This document shows positions 43,581-52,647 of a stretch of DNA of 64,000 bases, one piece after another. Each line of letters opens with the position of its first letter. Within the stretch, counting starts at the first letter, position 1. The stretch spans positions 3,410,001 through 3,474,000 of the forward strand of contig NZ_CP027557.1 in the NCBI RefSeq assembly GCF_014854695.1, read 5' to 3'. The notes under the pieces are model-generated. The model made no database searches. It saw only the letters and a list, made by a program, of their open reading frames with translations, and was not told the DNA's origin. This stretch comes from Rhodococcus rhodochrous (GTDB lineage Bacteria; Actinomycetota; Actinomycetes; Mycobacteriales; Mycobacteriaceae). The position numbers were made by a program, and so were the translations under genes.

Positions 43581-45194
43581 ATGACCACTGCCGTCACCCC
43601 CGCAGGAGGGACCGCAGCGAAGGAACCCTACCGGCTGCGCTGGGCCGGACTGGCAGTGCTGTGCCTGAGCCTGCTCATCGTCGTGATGGCCAACACCTCG
43701 CTCATCGTCGCCGCACCCGGCATGCTGCGCGACCTGCAGCTCACCAGCGCCGACATGCAGTGGATCATCGACGGCTACACCGTCCCCTACGCCGCGCTGA
43801 TGCTACTGTTCGGCGTGCTCGGCGACCGGTACGGGCGACGCCGCGCGTTGCTGGCCGGCCTGGTCGCCTTCGCCGCCGGCGCGGTCTACGGATCGTTCGC
43901 CGACAGCGCCGGCGACGTGATCGTCGCGCGCATCGTCATGGGTGTGGGCGCAGCCGTGATCATGCCCGCAACGCTGTCGCTGCTCGTCGCGATGTTCCCC
44001 GTGCACGAGCGTGCCCGTGCGATCGCGGCCTGGGCGGCTACGTCCGGACTCGCCATCGCGCTCGGTCCCCTGCTCGCCGGATGGCTCCTCGAATCGAACT
44101 CGTGGGGTTCGACCTTCCTCATCAACGTGCCGATCGCGGCGTTCGCCGCGATCGCGGCCCTGATCCTCGTGCCGGCCTCGAAGGCGGACGATCTCACCCG
44201 CACCGACTGGGTCGGCGGCGCCCTGTCGGTCGCGGCTCTCGGCGGAATCGTCTACGCGATCATCGAGGGGTTCCACTTCGGTTGGGGCACCGGCGTGATC
44301 GCCACCTCGATCGGGTCGGTGATCGCCGCGGTGCTCTTCGTGGTGTGGGAACTTCGTCACCCCCGGCCGCTGCTGGACGTGCGCCGGGTCGCGGACCGGA
44401 CCGTCGGCGGAGCCTGCGTGTCGGTGCTGTTGCTGTTCCTCGTCGCCTTCGGCGCCATCTACTTCGTCGCGCAGCAGTTCCAGTTCGTGCTCGGTTACGG
44501 CCCGCTCGAGACCGGCCTGCGTCTGCTTCCCCTCGCGGTGACGGTCTCGCTGGGTGCGGCGCTGAGCGGCCGGCTCGCACCCCGCCTCGGCGCGCGGATC
44601 CTCGTGGGCGCGGGCATGGTCGCTGCCGCGGCGGGCATCCTTACACTGACCGTCACGGACGCCGCGTCCGGTTTCACGCCCTTCCTGATCTCGTTGCTGC
44701 TGCTGGGGTTGGGCATCGGTCTGGCCACACCCCCGTCCACCGACCTGATCATGGGCGGTTTCCCCGACTCGGATCTCGGAGCTGCGGGCGGATTGAACGA
44801 CACCGCAGTGGAATTCGGAGGTTCACTGGGCATCGCCGTGCTCGGTTCGATCCTCGCGACCACCTATCACCGCGAGATCTCCGGCTTCCTCGACGGATTG
44901 CCGCTCGCGGATCTGACGGGCCCGATGGCCGATCAGGCCGCGATGGCGATCGAGGCGGCCGGCGATTCGGTGGGCGGGGCGGCGATCGTCGCGGAAGAAC
45001 TCGCGGCGAACCCGTTCGCGGCGTCGTACGCACAACCGCTGCTCGACGCGTCGTCCGCAGCGTTCGCCGAGGCGATCTCGTCCGCGAGCCTCGTCGCCGG
45101 CATCGTCCTGCTCGTCGGCGCCGCGGCGGTCACCGCGCTACTCCCCCGCGGACTCCGCACCCGCGCCGGCAGCGAGGCCGAGATCGGCAACTGA
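43581..45194 (+). CDS. MFS multidrug exporter, DHA2 family
   Basis: The 537-residue protein has about 14 membrane segments. The MFS motif A region (LLFGVLGDRYGRRRALLAG) is intact, and the segment MQWIIDGYTVPYAALM is typical of DHA2 exporters. Motif C (GLAIALGPLLAGW) marks an antiporter. It probably expels toxic hydrophobic or cationic compounds with the proton gradient. ATG 43581 follows GAGGAG. The final 57 bp overlap the end of the convergent esterase gene, an unusually long tail-to-tail overlap. Confidence 0.88.
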   Translation: MTTAVTPAGGTAAKEPYRLRWAGLAVLCLSLLIVVMANTSLIVAAPGMLRDLQLTSADMQWIIDGYTVPYAALMLLFGVLGDRYGRRRALLAGLVAFAAGAVYGSFADSAGDVIVARIVMGVGAAVIMPATLSLLVAMFPVHERARAIAAWAATSGLAIALGPLLAGWLLESNSWGSTFLINVPIAAFAAIAALILVPASKADDLTRTDWVGGALSVAALGGIVYAIIEGFHFGWGTGVIATSIGSVIAAVLFVVWELRHPRPLLDVRRVADRTVGGACVSVLLLFLVAFGAIYFVAQQFQFVLGYGPLETGLRLLPLAVTVSLGAALSGRLAPRLGARILVGAGMVAAAAGILTLTVTDAASGFTPFLISLLLLGLGIGLATPPSTDLIMGGFPDSDLGAAGGLNDTAVEFGGSLGIAVLGSILATTYHREISGFLDGLPLADLTGPMADQAAMAIEAAGDSVGGAAIVAEELAANPFAASYAQPLLDASSAAFAEAISSASLVAGIVLLVGAAAVTALLPRGLRTRAGSEAEIGN

Positions 45195-45950
45195 CCGGAC
45201 GGTGAGCAGGTCGAGCGATCGCGCCCAGGCACGGGTGGTCCGGTTCAGGAAGGCGACGTGATCCTCGCCGTCGAACAGTTCCAGCGACACCGGGTCGCCC
45301 GCCGCGTCGGCCGCGTCGACGTAACGGTGCGCGACACTCACCGGCACCTGCTCGTCGGCGGTGCCGTGCAGCACCGCGACCGGCACACCGATCGGCGGCC
45401 GGTGCGTCGGTGAGGCAGACCGGTAACGCTCGGGTGCATCCGCGTAGGACGCACCGAAGAGCGCCTCGAACGCCTCCACGCGACGACCACGTTCCCCGGC
45501 GGTGACGAGATCGAGCGCACCCGCCTGCGAGACCACGAATTCCGGTCGCACCGATGTACTCTCACCCGCGAGCCACACCGCCAGCTGACCTCCCGCCGAG
45601 TGACCGACGAGCCTCACACGGTCGAGATCGACCTCGACACCGCCGCGCTGCGCGTGCGGAACGACCTCGCTGAAGATCGTGTAGTACGCCGCGACCACAT
45701 CGGCGGACATCTCGTCCCACGCGCCACCGGCCTCGAGACGGCGGTACTCGACGTTCCACGCCACCACACCGCGACGCGCGAGTTCCACGGACAGCGCGGT
45801 ACCGAGGGTGAGCTGGTAGCGGCCGTGCCACGAACCGCCGTGAACGACCATGACGACGGGAACGGGCCCCGTCACCGTCGCGGGGTCGGGCAGGAAGACG
45901 TGCCCGAACTGCTGCGAGTGGGTGCCGTAGGCGATCTTCGTACGAGCCAA
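45138..45950 (-). CDS. Alpha/beta hydrolase of the esterase/kynurenine-formamidase type
   Basis: The 270-residue protein has the oxyanion motif HGGSWHGRY near residue 37 and the nucleophile elbow GHSAGGQLA; the aspartate and histidine follow in HGTADEQVP and DGEDHVAF. The HGG-W pattern is shared by kynurenine formamidases and hormone-sensitive-lipase-like esterases. Start TTG 45950 is the best available, with AAGGAA about 14 nt upstream; this is uncertain. It is 48 bp downstream of rsmE and converges on the MFS gene with overlap. Confidence 0.76.
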   Translation of the reverse strand: MARTKIAYGTHSQQFGHVFLPDPATVTGPVPVVMVVHGGSWHGRYQLTLGTALSVELARRGVVAWNVEYRRLEAGGAWDEMSADVVAAYYTIFSEVVPHAQRGGVEVDLDRVRLVGHSAGGQLAVWLAGESTSVRPEFVVSQAGALDLVTAGERGRRVEAFEALFGASYADAPERYRSASPTHRPPIGVPVAVLHGTADEQVPVSVAHRYVDAADAAGDPVSLELFDGEDHVAFLNRTTRAWARSLDLLTVRSVADLGLAAGAGAESAGE

Positions 45951-45998
45951 GAGAGGAAATTCCTTCGCTACAGAGAATCGGGACCCGCAAGCGATCCC

Positions 45999-46757
45999 TC
46001 AGTGCAAGGGCCTGGTCCGCCACCGGTCGGTCATCACACCGATCGCGCCGAGGGCGACGGCCGCGGCGGTCGAGGTGCGCAGCACCGTGGGGCCGAGACC
46101 GACCGCCACCGCTCCCGCGTCGACGAGGGTCTCGACCTCCGCGTCGTCGAGTCCCCCTTCGGGACCGACGATCAGCGTCAGCGAATCGGCGTCGCGCACC
46201 GGCAGATCGGCAAAGGGGATCGTGGCGGATTCGTGGAGCACCGCGACGACGTCGCCGCGCTCGACGGCCGAGCGGACCCGGGCGACGACCTCGGGTGTGC
46301 GGTGCAAGCCGACGACCGTCGGCACGTGCGCGCGCCGCGACTGCTTCGCCGCGGACGTCGCGACCGCCTGCCACTTGGCAACACCCTTGTCCGCCTTGGC
46401 ATCCCACCGTGCGACGCAGCGCGCCGACTGCCACGGCACGAACTCGTCGGCGCCGGCCTCGGTGGCCAGTTCGACGGCGAGTTCGGACCGGTCGGATTTC
46501 GGCAGCGCCTGCACGACGGTCACGCTCGGACGGGGCGGATCGACGACGCGACGATCGAGCACGAGCGCTTCGAGCCGGTCCTTCGCGACCGCCGTGACCT
46601 CGACGTCGGCGACCTCACCGGCACCGTCGGACAACACGAGCCGCTCGCCGACCGCGATACGGCGCACCGTCGCGGCGTGCCGGCCCTCCTTGCCGTCGAG
46701 AACGGCCGTCTGCCCCTCGTCGGGCAGCGGGTCGAGGTAGAACAGTGTCGCGGCCAC
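45999..46757 (-). CDS. rsmE: 16S rRNA (uracil-1498-N3)-methyltransferase
   Basis: The 252-residue protein has the PUA-like N-terminal domain and the C-terminal SPOUT knot with [15 protein letters not shown] and [13 protein letters not shown], the signature of RsmE. It methylates U1498 in the ribosomal decoding centre. GTG 46757 is the start. It lies 9 bp downstream of dnaJ on the same strand, the mycobacterial order hrcA-dnaJ2-rsmE. Confidence 0.94.
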   Translation of the reverse strand: MAATLFYLDPLPDEGQTAVLDGKEGRHAATVRRIAVGERLVLSDGAGEVADVEVTAVAKDRLEALVLDRRVVDPPRPSVTVVQALPKSDRSELAVELATEAGADEFVPWQSARCVARWDAKADKGVAKWQAVATSAAKQSRRAHVPTVVGLHRTPEVVARVRSAVERGDVVAVLHESATIPFADLPVRDADSLTLIVGPEGGLDDAEVETLVDAGAVAVGLGPTVLRTSTAAAVALGAIGVMTDRWRTRPLH

Positions 46758-46766
46758 CCGAGCGAC

Positions 46767-47918
46767 CTAGCGGGCGCTGAACGCGTCGCGCAGGCGCGAG
46801 AACAGGCCGCCGGTGTTCTGCGAACCCGTGGTCACGACCTCGACGTGCTCCCGGTCGCTGTGCCGGCGCAGGTCCTCGAGCAGCTTCGTCTGCTTGTGAT
46901 CGAGCTTGCTCGGCACCACGACCTCGAGATGCGCGTGCAGGTCGCCGCGCGTACCCGAGCGCAGCTTCGGCATGCCGTGGCCGCGCAGCACCGAGACCGA
47001 ACCGGGCTGGGTGCCGGGATCGATGGTGATCTCGGTGGGGCCGTCGAGGATGGTCTCGACCGTCACCTTGGTGCCGAGCGCAGCGTCGACCATGGGCACG
47101 CGGATGGTGCAGTGCAGGTCGTCGCCGTCGCGCACGAAGACCTCGTGCTGCTGTTCGAGCACCTCGACGTAGAGATCGCCGGCGGGTCCGCCGCCGGGGC
47201 CGACCTCGCCCTGGGCTGCGAGTCGGATGCGCATCCCGTTGCCGACACCGGCGGGCACCTTGACGGTGATCTCGCGGCGGGCACGCACGCGGCCGTCGCC
47301 GCCGCACTTGCGGCAGGGATCCGGGATCGTCTCGCCGACACCGCGACAGGTGGGGCACGGTCGGGAGGTCATGACCTGGCCGAGGAAGGAACGCTGGACG
47401 GACTGGACCTCGCCGGCACCGCCGCAGGTCTCGCAGCGCACGGGCTTCGAGTCGCCGTGGGTGCCGGAACCGGTGCACGCGTCGCACAGGATCGCGGTGT
47501 CGACCGTGACCGTCTTGGTGACGCCGCGAGCGCATTCCTCGAGGGTCAGGCGGGTGCGGAGCAGCGAGTCGGCGCCGGGCTGGACGCGGCCGCGCGGCCC
47601 GCGGGAACCGCCGGCGCCGCCACCGAAGAACGCCTCGAAGACGTCGCCGAGGCCACCACCGAAGCCGGCGCCGCCGAAGCCGCCCGCACCGCCGCCACCG
47701 GGTTCGAGCGGGTCGCCGCCGAGGTCGACGATGCGTCGCTTCTCGGGATCCGACAGCACCTCGTAGGCGGCCGAGATCTCCTGGAAACGCTTCTGCGCCG
47801 ACTCGTCGGGGTTCACATCCGGGTGGTGCTCGCGCGCCAACTTGCGGTACGCCCGTTTGATCTCCTGGTCGGTCGCGTTCTTGGACACGCCGAGCGTCCC
47901 GTAGTAGTCCCGTGCCAC
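46767..47918 (-). CDS. dnaJ: Chaperone DnaJ (DnaJ2 type)
   Basis: The 383-residue protein has a J domain with HPD (residues 32-34), a glycine-rich region and a cysteine-rich zinc domain with four CxxCxG-type repeats ([32 protein letters not shown]), plus two C-terminal substrate-binding domains. It stimulates DnaK. The GTG start 47918 gives [11 protein letters not shown]. It is 48 bp downstream of hrcA, probably cotranscribed. Confidence 0.96.
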   Translation of the reverse strand: MARDYYGTLGVSKNATDQEIKRAYRKLAREHHPDVNPDESAQKRFQEISAAYEVLSDPEKRRIVDLGGDPLEPGGGGAGGFGGAGFGGGLGDVFEAFFGGGAGGSRGPRGRVQPGADSLLRTRLTLEECARGVTKTVTVDTAILCDACTGSGTHGDSKPVRCETCGGAGEVQSVQRSFLGQVMTSRPCPTCRGVGETIPDPCRKCGGDGRVRARREITVKVPAGVGNGMRIRLAAQGEVGPGGGPAGDLYVEVLEQQHEVFVRDGDDLHCTIRVPMVDAALGTKVTVETILDGPTEITIDPGTQPGSVSVLRGHGMPKLRSGTRGDLHAHLEVVVPSKLDHKQTKLLEDLRRHSDREHVEVVTTGSQNTGGLFSRLRDAFSAR

Positions 47919-47966
47919 GTTTGGTTCTCGTCCTTACGTCGTTCTACAGAGCAAAATGGACGGTGC

Positions 47967-49010
47967 TCAGCGTTCGCCGAGCACCTCACCGATATATCTC
48001 GCAACGGTGGCGACCGATGCGATGGTTCCCGGATAGTCCATCCGGGTGGGGCCGAGCACCCCCAGACCACCGAAGACCGTACCCGCGGCCCCGTAACCGG
48101 TGGACACGACCGAGGTGGTGCGCATCTCCTCGAACTGGGTCTCCTCACCGATGCGGACGGTGACCCGGCCGGCGTCCTGGCTGGACGCGAGCAGTTTGAG
48201 CACCACGACCTGCTCCTCGAGGGCTTCGAGGACCGTGCGCAACGAACCCGGCACTATCCCGTGGCCGTCGAAGTCGGCGGCGTTACGGGTGAGATTGGCG
48301 GTGCCTCCGAGCACGAGACGCTCCTCGGGGTGCTCGACGAGGGTCTCCACCAGCACGGTGGTGCACCGGATGAGCGCGTCGCGCAGATCGTCCGGTGCGT
48401 TGTCGGCGAGCTCGGTGACCGCGACGGAAGCCGCGGCGAGCCGCTTGCCCGTCAATGCCCCACCGAGCAGCTCACGCAGCCGCGACAGGCCGTCCTCGTC
48501 GATCACGTCGCCGAGTTCGACGATGCGCTGATCGACGCGGCCCGAGTCGGTGATGAGCACGAGCAGCAGCCGCGCCGGTGTCAGCCCGACCACCTCGAGA
48601 TGTCGCACGGACGACGCCGAGAGCGTCGGGTACTGCACGACCGCGACCTGGCGGGTGAGCTGCGCGAGCAACCGCACCGCGCGGCGCAGCACGTCGTCCA
48701 GGTCGACGCCCGATTCGAGGAACTGCAGGATCGCGCGGCGCTCGGCCGACGAGAGCGGTTTGACCTCCGCGATCCTGTCGACGAACTGGCGGTAGCCCTT
48801 GTCGGTGGGCACGCGTCCCGAGCTCGTGTGGGTCTGTGTGATGTATCCCTCTGCTTCGAGCACAGCCATGTCGTTACGGACCGTGGCGCTGGACACACCG
48901 AGGTTGTGCCGGTCGACGAGAGTCTTGGAGCCGATCGGCTCCTTGGTGGACACGTAATCCGCCACGATGGCGCGCAAGACCTTGAATCTCCGCTCCTCGG
49001 TACTCGACAA
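47967..49010 (-). CDS. hrcA: Heat-inducible transcription repressor HrcA
   Basis: The 347-residue protein has the N-terminal winged helix ([20 protein letters not shown] and [16 protein letters not shown]) and the GAF-like HrcA domain. HrcA represses groE-type heat-shock genes at CIRCE elements. TTG 49010 is chosen because GGAGGTG lies 6-8 bp upstream and the product begins like other HrcA proteins. No CIRCE inverted repeat is present before the gene, so its own control is not obvious. Confidence 0.93.
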   Translation of the reverse strand: MSSTEERRFKVLRAIVADYVSTKEPIGSKTLVDRHNLGVSSATVRNDMAVLEAEGYITQTHTSSGRVPTDKGYRQFVDRIAEVKPLSSAERRAILQFLESGVDLDDVLRRAVRLLAQLTRQVAVVQYPTLSASSVRHLEVVGLTPARLLLVLITDSGRVDQRIVELGDVIDEDGLSRLRELLGGALTGKRLAAASVAVTELADNAPDDLRDALIRCTTVLVETLVEHPEERLVLGGTANLTRNAADFDGHGIVPGSLRTVLEALEEQVVVLKLLASSQDAGRVTVRIGEETQFEEMRTTSVVSTGYGAAGTVFGGLGVLGPTRMDYPGTIASVATVARYIGEVLGER

Positions 49011-49167
49011 CCCGCCACCTCCGTTTCCGCCGCCTGCAGGACTGCACCTCTCGGGGCCGTACCCTGCCAGTCTAATCGCGCGACGACCTCGAAGGTGTCG
49101 GGCACGTGTGCGACACCACCCCGAACCGGAGGCGACGCCGTCGGCGCGTCCCCCGTAATGTGTCCGC

Positions 49168-49521
49168 ATGATCTTCAAGGGCGTCCGGGACGGCAAACCG
49201 TATCCCGATCACGGACTGTCTCTGCGCGACTGGTCGAGGATTCCGCCCCGCCAGGTGCGCCTCGACGAGATCGTCACGACGACGAAGGTGCTCGAACTCG
49301 ACCGGCTGTTGTCGGAGGACTCGACCTTCTACGGCGATCTGTTCCCACACGCCGTCCAGTGGCAGGGCGTGCTGTACCTCGAGGACGGGCTCCACCGTGC
49401 CGTGCAGTCCGCGCTGCGGAACCGGCCGGTGCTGCACGTGCGTGTCTTCGAGTACGACGTGCTGATTCCCGGTGGCGTGCCCGACCCGGGCGCCGAGGTT
49501 CGGGGCCCGTCTCCCGCATAG
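49168..49521 (+). CDS. Small conserved actinobacterial protein of unknown function
   Basis: The 117-residue protein ([20 protein letters not shown] at the start, then [20 protein letters not shown]) matches in size and location the mycobacterial protein beside hrcA (Rv2375). The segment [19 protein letters not shown] is reminiscent of ParB-like folds, but no nuclease or binding motif is certain. ATG 49168 is preferred. It diverges from hrcA across 157 bp that hold both promoters. Confidence 0.7.
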   Translation: MIFKGVRDGKPYPDHGLSLRDWSRIPPRQVRLDEIVTTTKVLELDRLLSEDSTFYGDLFPHAVQWQGVLYLEDGLHRAVQSALRNRPVLHVRVFEYDVLIPGGVPDPGAEVRGPSPA

Positions 49522-49605
49522 CCCGATCAGGGGTGGATTCGCCCCGTTTCGACCGACGTCCGACGGACCGCCCGAGCTCTCGGACACCGACCGGGAAGGA
49601 ATGGC

Positions 49606-51102
49606 ATGGGCGAGACGTTCGGCCGCTACGAACTGCAGACCCGGCTCGGCCAGGGCGGGATGGGTCAGGTGTGGTGCGCATTCGACTCGGTCACCGATCG
49701 TCAGGTCGCGGTCAAGGTCCTGCCGCCGGAACTCGCCGACGACGCCGGATACCGCGCGCGTTTCGATCGTGAGGCCCGGGCCGTCTCCAAGCTCCGCCAT
49801 CCGAACATCGTCCCGATCCACAATTTCGGTGAGATCGACGGACGGCTGTACATCGACATGGCCCTGCTCGAGGGCGAGGATCTCGGCACCGTCCTACGAC
49901 GTGAAGGTTCCCTGCCGCTCGACCGCACCGTGCGCGTGATCGGCCAGGTCGCTGCGGCTCTCGACGCCGCACACGATGCGGGACTGGTGCACCGGGACGT
50001 CAAACCGGCCAACATCGTGCTGCACCCCAGCGGCCATACCTATCTGATCGACTTCGGGATCGCACATGCCGACGGTCAGACCGCGCTCACCCGCGAGGCC
50101 GGGGCGATCGGCACTCTCGCCTACATGGCCCCGGAACGCTTCGACGGCCGATCCGGGCCGGGTTCCGACATTTACGCGCTGACCTGCGTGTTGTTCCAGT
50201 GCCTCACCGGACGAGCACCGTTCGCCACCGACAGCACCGCCCAGCACGTCGCCTCCCATCTGACGAAACCGCCGCCGCGTCCGACCGACCTCGTGCCCGG
50301 CCTCCCCGCCGCGCTGGACGGCGTCGTCGCACGTGGGATGGCCAAGCGGGTCGAGGATCGGTATCGCCGGGCCGGTGAACTCGCCGAGGACCTGGCTCGG
50401 AGCACGATGGACCGACGGCCGCCGCGCGGGGCACCGGTCCCGCTCCGGAAGGTCGAGCCCGGACCGCCGCCCACGGCGGTGATCCCGCCGACCGCGGTGA
50501 ACCCGTCGAGCTGGACGGGCCCGCCGACCTTCCCGAACCGACCCCCGATGGGGCCTCCTCCCCCACCTTCGGCGCGTGCACCGCGCCGCGGTGCGGTCGT
50601 GGCACTCGCGGTCGCCGCCGCGGTGATCGCAGTGGGGGCGGTGCTCGCCTTCGTCCTCGGGCGGGACACCGGCGACTCGCCGTCCGCCGGTGCCACGAGT
50701 CCACTCCCGGCGGAGACCTCGACACCCTCCACCGTTCCGTCCTCACCCGGATCGACGTCACCCGAACCGACCTCGTCGGAGTCACCGCCGAGTTTCGAGC
50801 GCATGGCGACCTTCGTGCGGGACTACTACGCGTTGCTCCCGGACGACACCGAACAGGCCTGGGCGTTGTTCGATCCCCACTACGCGGGAAAGGTCGGCCG
50901 GGCCGGCTTCGAGGAGTTCTGGCCGACGATCCGGTCCGTCTCGGTGGATGCCGTGGAGCCCCGCGATGCGTCGAGTGTGATCGTCACCCTGACGTTCGTC
51001 ACCGTCGACGGCCGGACCGAGTCGGAGAAGCGCTGGGTGTCGGTGGTCGAGAACCGTGGGCGGCTGTCGGTCTACGACTCGGAGCGCATCGGAGCGGCAT
51101 GA
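49606..51102 (+). CDS. Transmembrane Ser/Thr protein kinase with an extracellular NTF2-like domain
   Basis: The 498-residue protein has an N-terminal PknB-type kinase domain: glycine loop GQGGMGQVW, Lys37 in AVKVLP, catalytic Asp131 in HRDVKPAN (an RD kinase), DFG at 149-151 and APE in MAPERF. A proline-rich linker (residues 270-325) leads to one membrane helix (about 329-352). The C-terminal domain outside (about 405-498) has an NTF2/SnoaL-like pattern (FVRDYYALLPDDTEQAWALF). Such kinases sense external signals and phosphorylate cytoplasmic proteins. ATG 49606 follows GGAAGGA. Confidence 0.9.
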   Translation: MGETFGRYELQTRLGQGGMGQVWCAFDSVTDRQVAVKVLPPELADDAGYRARFDREARAVSKLRHPNIVPIHNFGEIDGRLYIDMALLEGEDLGTVLRREGSLPLDRTVRVIGQVAAALDAAHDAGLVHRDVKPANIVLHPSGHTYLIDFGIAHADGQTALTREAGAIGTLAYMAPERFDGRSGPGSDIYALTCVLFQCLTGRAPFATDSTAQHVASHLTKPPPRPTDLVPGLPAALDGVVARGMAKRVEDRYRRAGELAEDLARSTMDRRPPRGAPVPLRKVEPGPPPTAVIPPTAVNPSSWTGPPTFPNRPPMGPPPPPSARAPRRGAVVALAVAAAVIAVGAVLAFVLGRDTGDSPSAGATSPLPAETSTPSTVPSSPGSTSPEPTSSESPPSFERMATFVRDYYALLPDDTEQAWALFDPHYAGKVGRAGFEEFWPTIRSVSVDAVEPRDASSVIVTLTFVTVDGRTESEKRWVSVVENRGRLSVYDSERIGAA

Positions 51103-51144
51103 CGCGACCGGTCGGTCGGAGCGGCGTGACGCGACCGGACGGTC
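51091..51144. repeat. 27-bp tandem duplication across the kinase stop codon
   Basis: The units at 51091-51117 and 51118-51144 differ at 2 of 27 bases. Each contains GGAGCGGC-TGACGCGACCGG. The first copy includes the kinase stop and the second runs to the hemW stop. This looks like a recent local duplication that lengthened the gap between the two convergent genes. Confidence 0.88.
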
Positions 51145-52405
51145 AGTCGTCCGCGCCGAGCAGGATGGTGCGGACCACCGCGTCGGCGAGCAGCCTGCCC
51201 CGGTCGGTCAGCACGAGATGATCGTCGCGCTCCACAGCGAGCCCGTCGGCGACCACCGTCTCCGCCGCGACGCGCTCACCGTCGTCGAGCTCCGACAACG
51301 GCAGGCCCGTGCGCAGCCGCACGGTGAGCATGACGAGTTCGGTGTGCCGGTCCTCGGCCGTGAGATGTTCGCTTCCCGCAACGGGCAGGGCTCCGTCGGC
51401 GAGGGTCGACGCGTAGCGGGCCGGATGCTTGACGTTCCACCAGCGCACGCCGCCGACATGGCTGTGCGCGCCCGGCCCGGCGCCCCACCAGTCGCCGCCG
51501 TCCCAGTAACCGAGGTTGTGGGCGCAGCGCGCCGACGGATCGTCGGCCTTCGCCCAGTTGGACACCTCGTACCAGGTCATCCCGGCGTCGGCGAGTCGCG
51601 CGTCGATCCGCTCGTACCGCGATGCGAGCACGTCGTCGTCCGGGGCCGGCAGCTCGCCGCGACGGACACGGCGGGCGAGGGCGGTGCCGTCCTCGACGAT
51701 GAGCGCGTACGCCGAGACATGGTCGACCCCCGCTTCGAGCACGGCATCGAGGGAGGCGTCGAGGTCGGCGTCGCGCTCGCCCGGAGTGCCGTAGATCAGA
51801 TCGAGGTTGACGTGGCCGAAACCGGCCGCGCGCGCTTCCTTCGCCGCCGCGACGGGACGCCCGGGTGTGTGGGTGCGGTCGAGGACCGCCAGCACGTGGG
51901 GCGCCGCGGACTGCATGCCGAGCGACACGCGGGTGTATCCGGCCTCGCGGATCGACGAGAAGAACTCCGTGGAGGTCGACTCCGGGTTCGATTCGGTCGT
52001 CACCTCGGCGCCGGGGGCGAGCCCGAACGAGTCGCGGATCGCGTCGAGTACCTGCGCGAGACCGTCCGCGCCGAGCAGCGAGGGCGTTCCGCCGCCGACG
52101 AAGACCGTCTCGGCGGCGGGAGTCCGTCGTCCGGATTCGGACAGCAGCCGGGCACCGGCGTCGAGTTCGCGGCGCAGACCCTCGAGCCAGGACTGCGGCG
52201 AGGCCGCGCTGCCGAGTTCCCCGGCCGTGTAGGTGTTGAAGTCGCAGTAGCCGCAGCGGGTCGCGCAGAAGGGCACGTGCACGTACACGCCGAACGGTCG
52301 CGTCCCCACGCCGGCGAGTGCCGAAGCGGGAAGTTCGAGACCGGCCGGACGACCCGCGATACCGATTTCCGTGCCGGTGCGTCGACCGATCTCAGTGCTG
52401 TTCAC
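51143..52405 (-). CDS. hemW: Radical-SAM heme chaperone HemW (HemN-like)
   Basis: The 420-residue protein has the radical-SAM cluster motif CATRCGYC followed by DFNTY and the conserved GGGTPSLL and SLGMQS segments. The CxxxCxxC spacing without an extra cysteine near the N-terminus fits HemW, a heme-trafficking protein, rather than coproporphyrinogen dehydrogenase HemN. GTG 52405 follows TGGAGGG. It diverges from the sulfite reductase operon. Confidence 0.88.
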   Translation of the reverse strand: MNSTEIGRRTGTEIGIAGRPAGLELPASALAGVGTRPFGVYVHVPFCATRCGYCDFNTYTAGELGSAASPQSWLEGLRRELDAGARLLSESGRRTPAAETVFVGGGTPSLLGADGLAQVLDAIRDSFGLAPGAEVTTESNPESTSTEFFSSIREAGYTRVSLGMQSAAPHVLAVLDRTHTPGRPVAAAKEARAAGFGHVNLDLIYGTPGERDADLDASLDAVLEAGVDHVSAYALIVEDGTALARRVRRGELPAPDDDVLASRYERIDARLADAGMTWYEVSNWAKADDPSARCAHNLGYWDGGDWWGAGPGAHSHVGGVRWWNVKHPARYASTLADGALPVAGSEHLTAEDRHTELVMLTVRLRTGLPLSELDDGERVAAETVVADGLAVERDDHLVLTDRGRLLADAVVRTILLGADD

Positions 52406-52523
52406 GCCCTCCAGTGTTCCAGAGACCCGAAGGGCGGTTCCGCGCGCGACGCCCCTACCTCGACATTTCCCGAAAATTGGGTGGAAATACCGCCCGCAAT
52501 TCGGAATCGCCCCGGTGACATGG

Positions 52524-52529
52524 CACAAT
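52524..52529 (+). promoter_or_regulatory. Candidate -10 element for a leaderless transcript
   Basis: CACAAT (52524-52529) lies 7 bp before ATG 52537, so transcription would start at or next to the A of the start codon. No Shine-Dalgarno precedes either possible start. A weak -35 lies near 52501-52506. An imperfect inverted repeat around 52475-52501 could bind a regulator. Confidence 0.5.
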
Positions 52530-52536
52530 GGTCCGC

Positions 52537-52647
52537 ATGACAGGACACGGAGTGCGACTCGTGGCGCGACGCCACGTCGACTTCAAGCGCGTCTGCGCAT
52601 CCTGTTGTCTGCCTTGCGCCGCTTGTCTCTGCGCCGACTGTCTCTAG
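52537..52647 (+). CDS. Cysteine-rich leader peptide (attenuator ORF) of the sulfur operon
   Basis: This 36-codon ORF has seven cysteine codons among its last 17 codons (the run C-A-S-C-C-L-P-C-A-A-C-L-C-A-D-C-L). Four are TGT, a codon that is uncommon in this GC-rich sequence, which would make translation sensitive to charged tRNA-Cys. An earlier in-frame ATG at 52528 adds three codons. The ORF is probably leaderless. It ends 111 bp before sirA, and its stop lies inside a hairpin. Polycysteine leaders upstream of the same operon are established cysteine-responsive attenuators in mycobacteria. It is the only such gene in the window and should be annotated. Confidence 0.85.
   Translation: MTGHGVRLVARRHVDFKRVCASCCLPCAACLCADCL

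Noticed and set aside
49011-49167. CIRCE element before hrcA
   Set aside because: No TTAGCACTC-N9-GAGTGCTAA-like repeat is present, even with several mismatches.
45600-49772. A 4.2-kb open frame on the plus strand, opposite the esterase, rsmE, dnaJ, hrcA and part of the kinase region
   Set aside because: It crosses several well-supported genes on the opposite strand and part of the kinase. Its product is low-complexity and has no motif. Long antisense frames are expected at this GC content.
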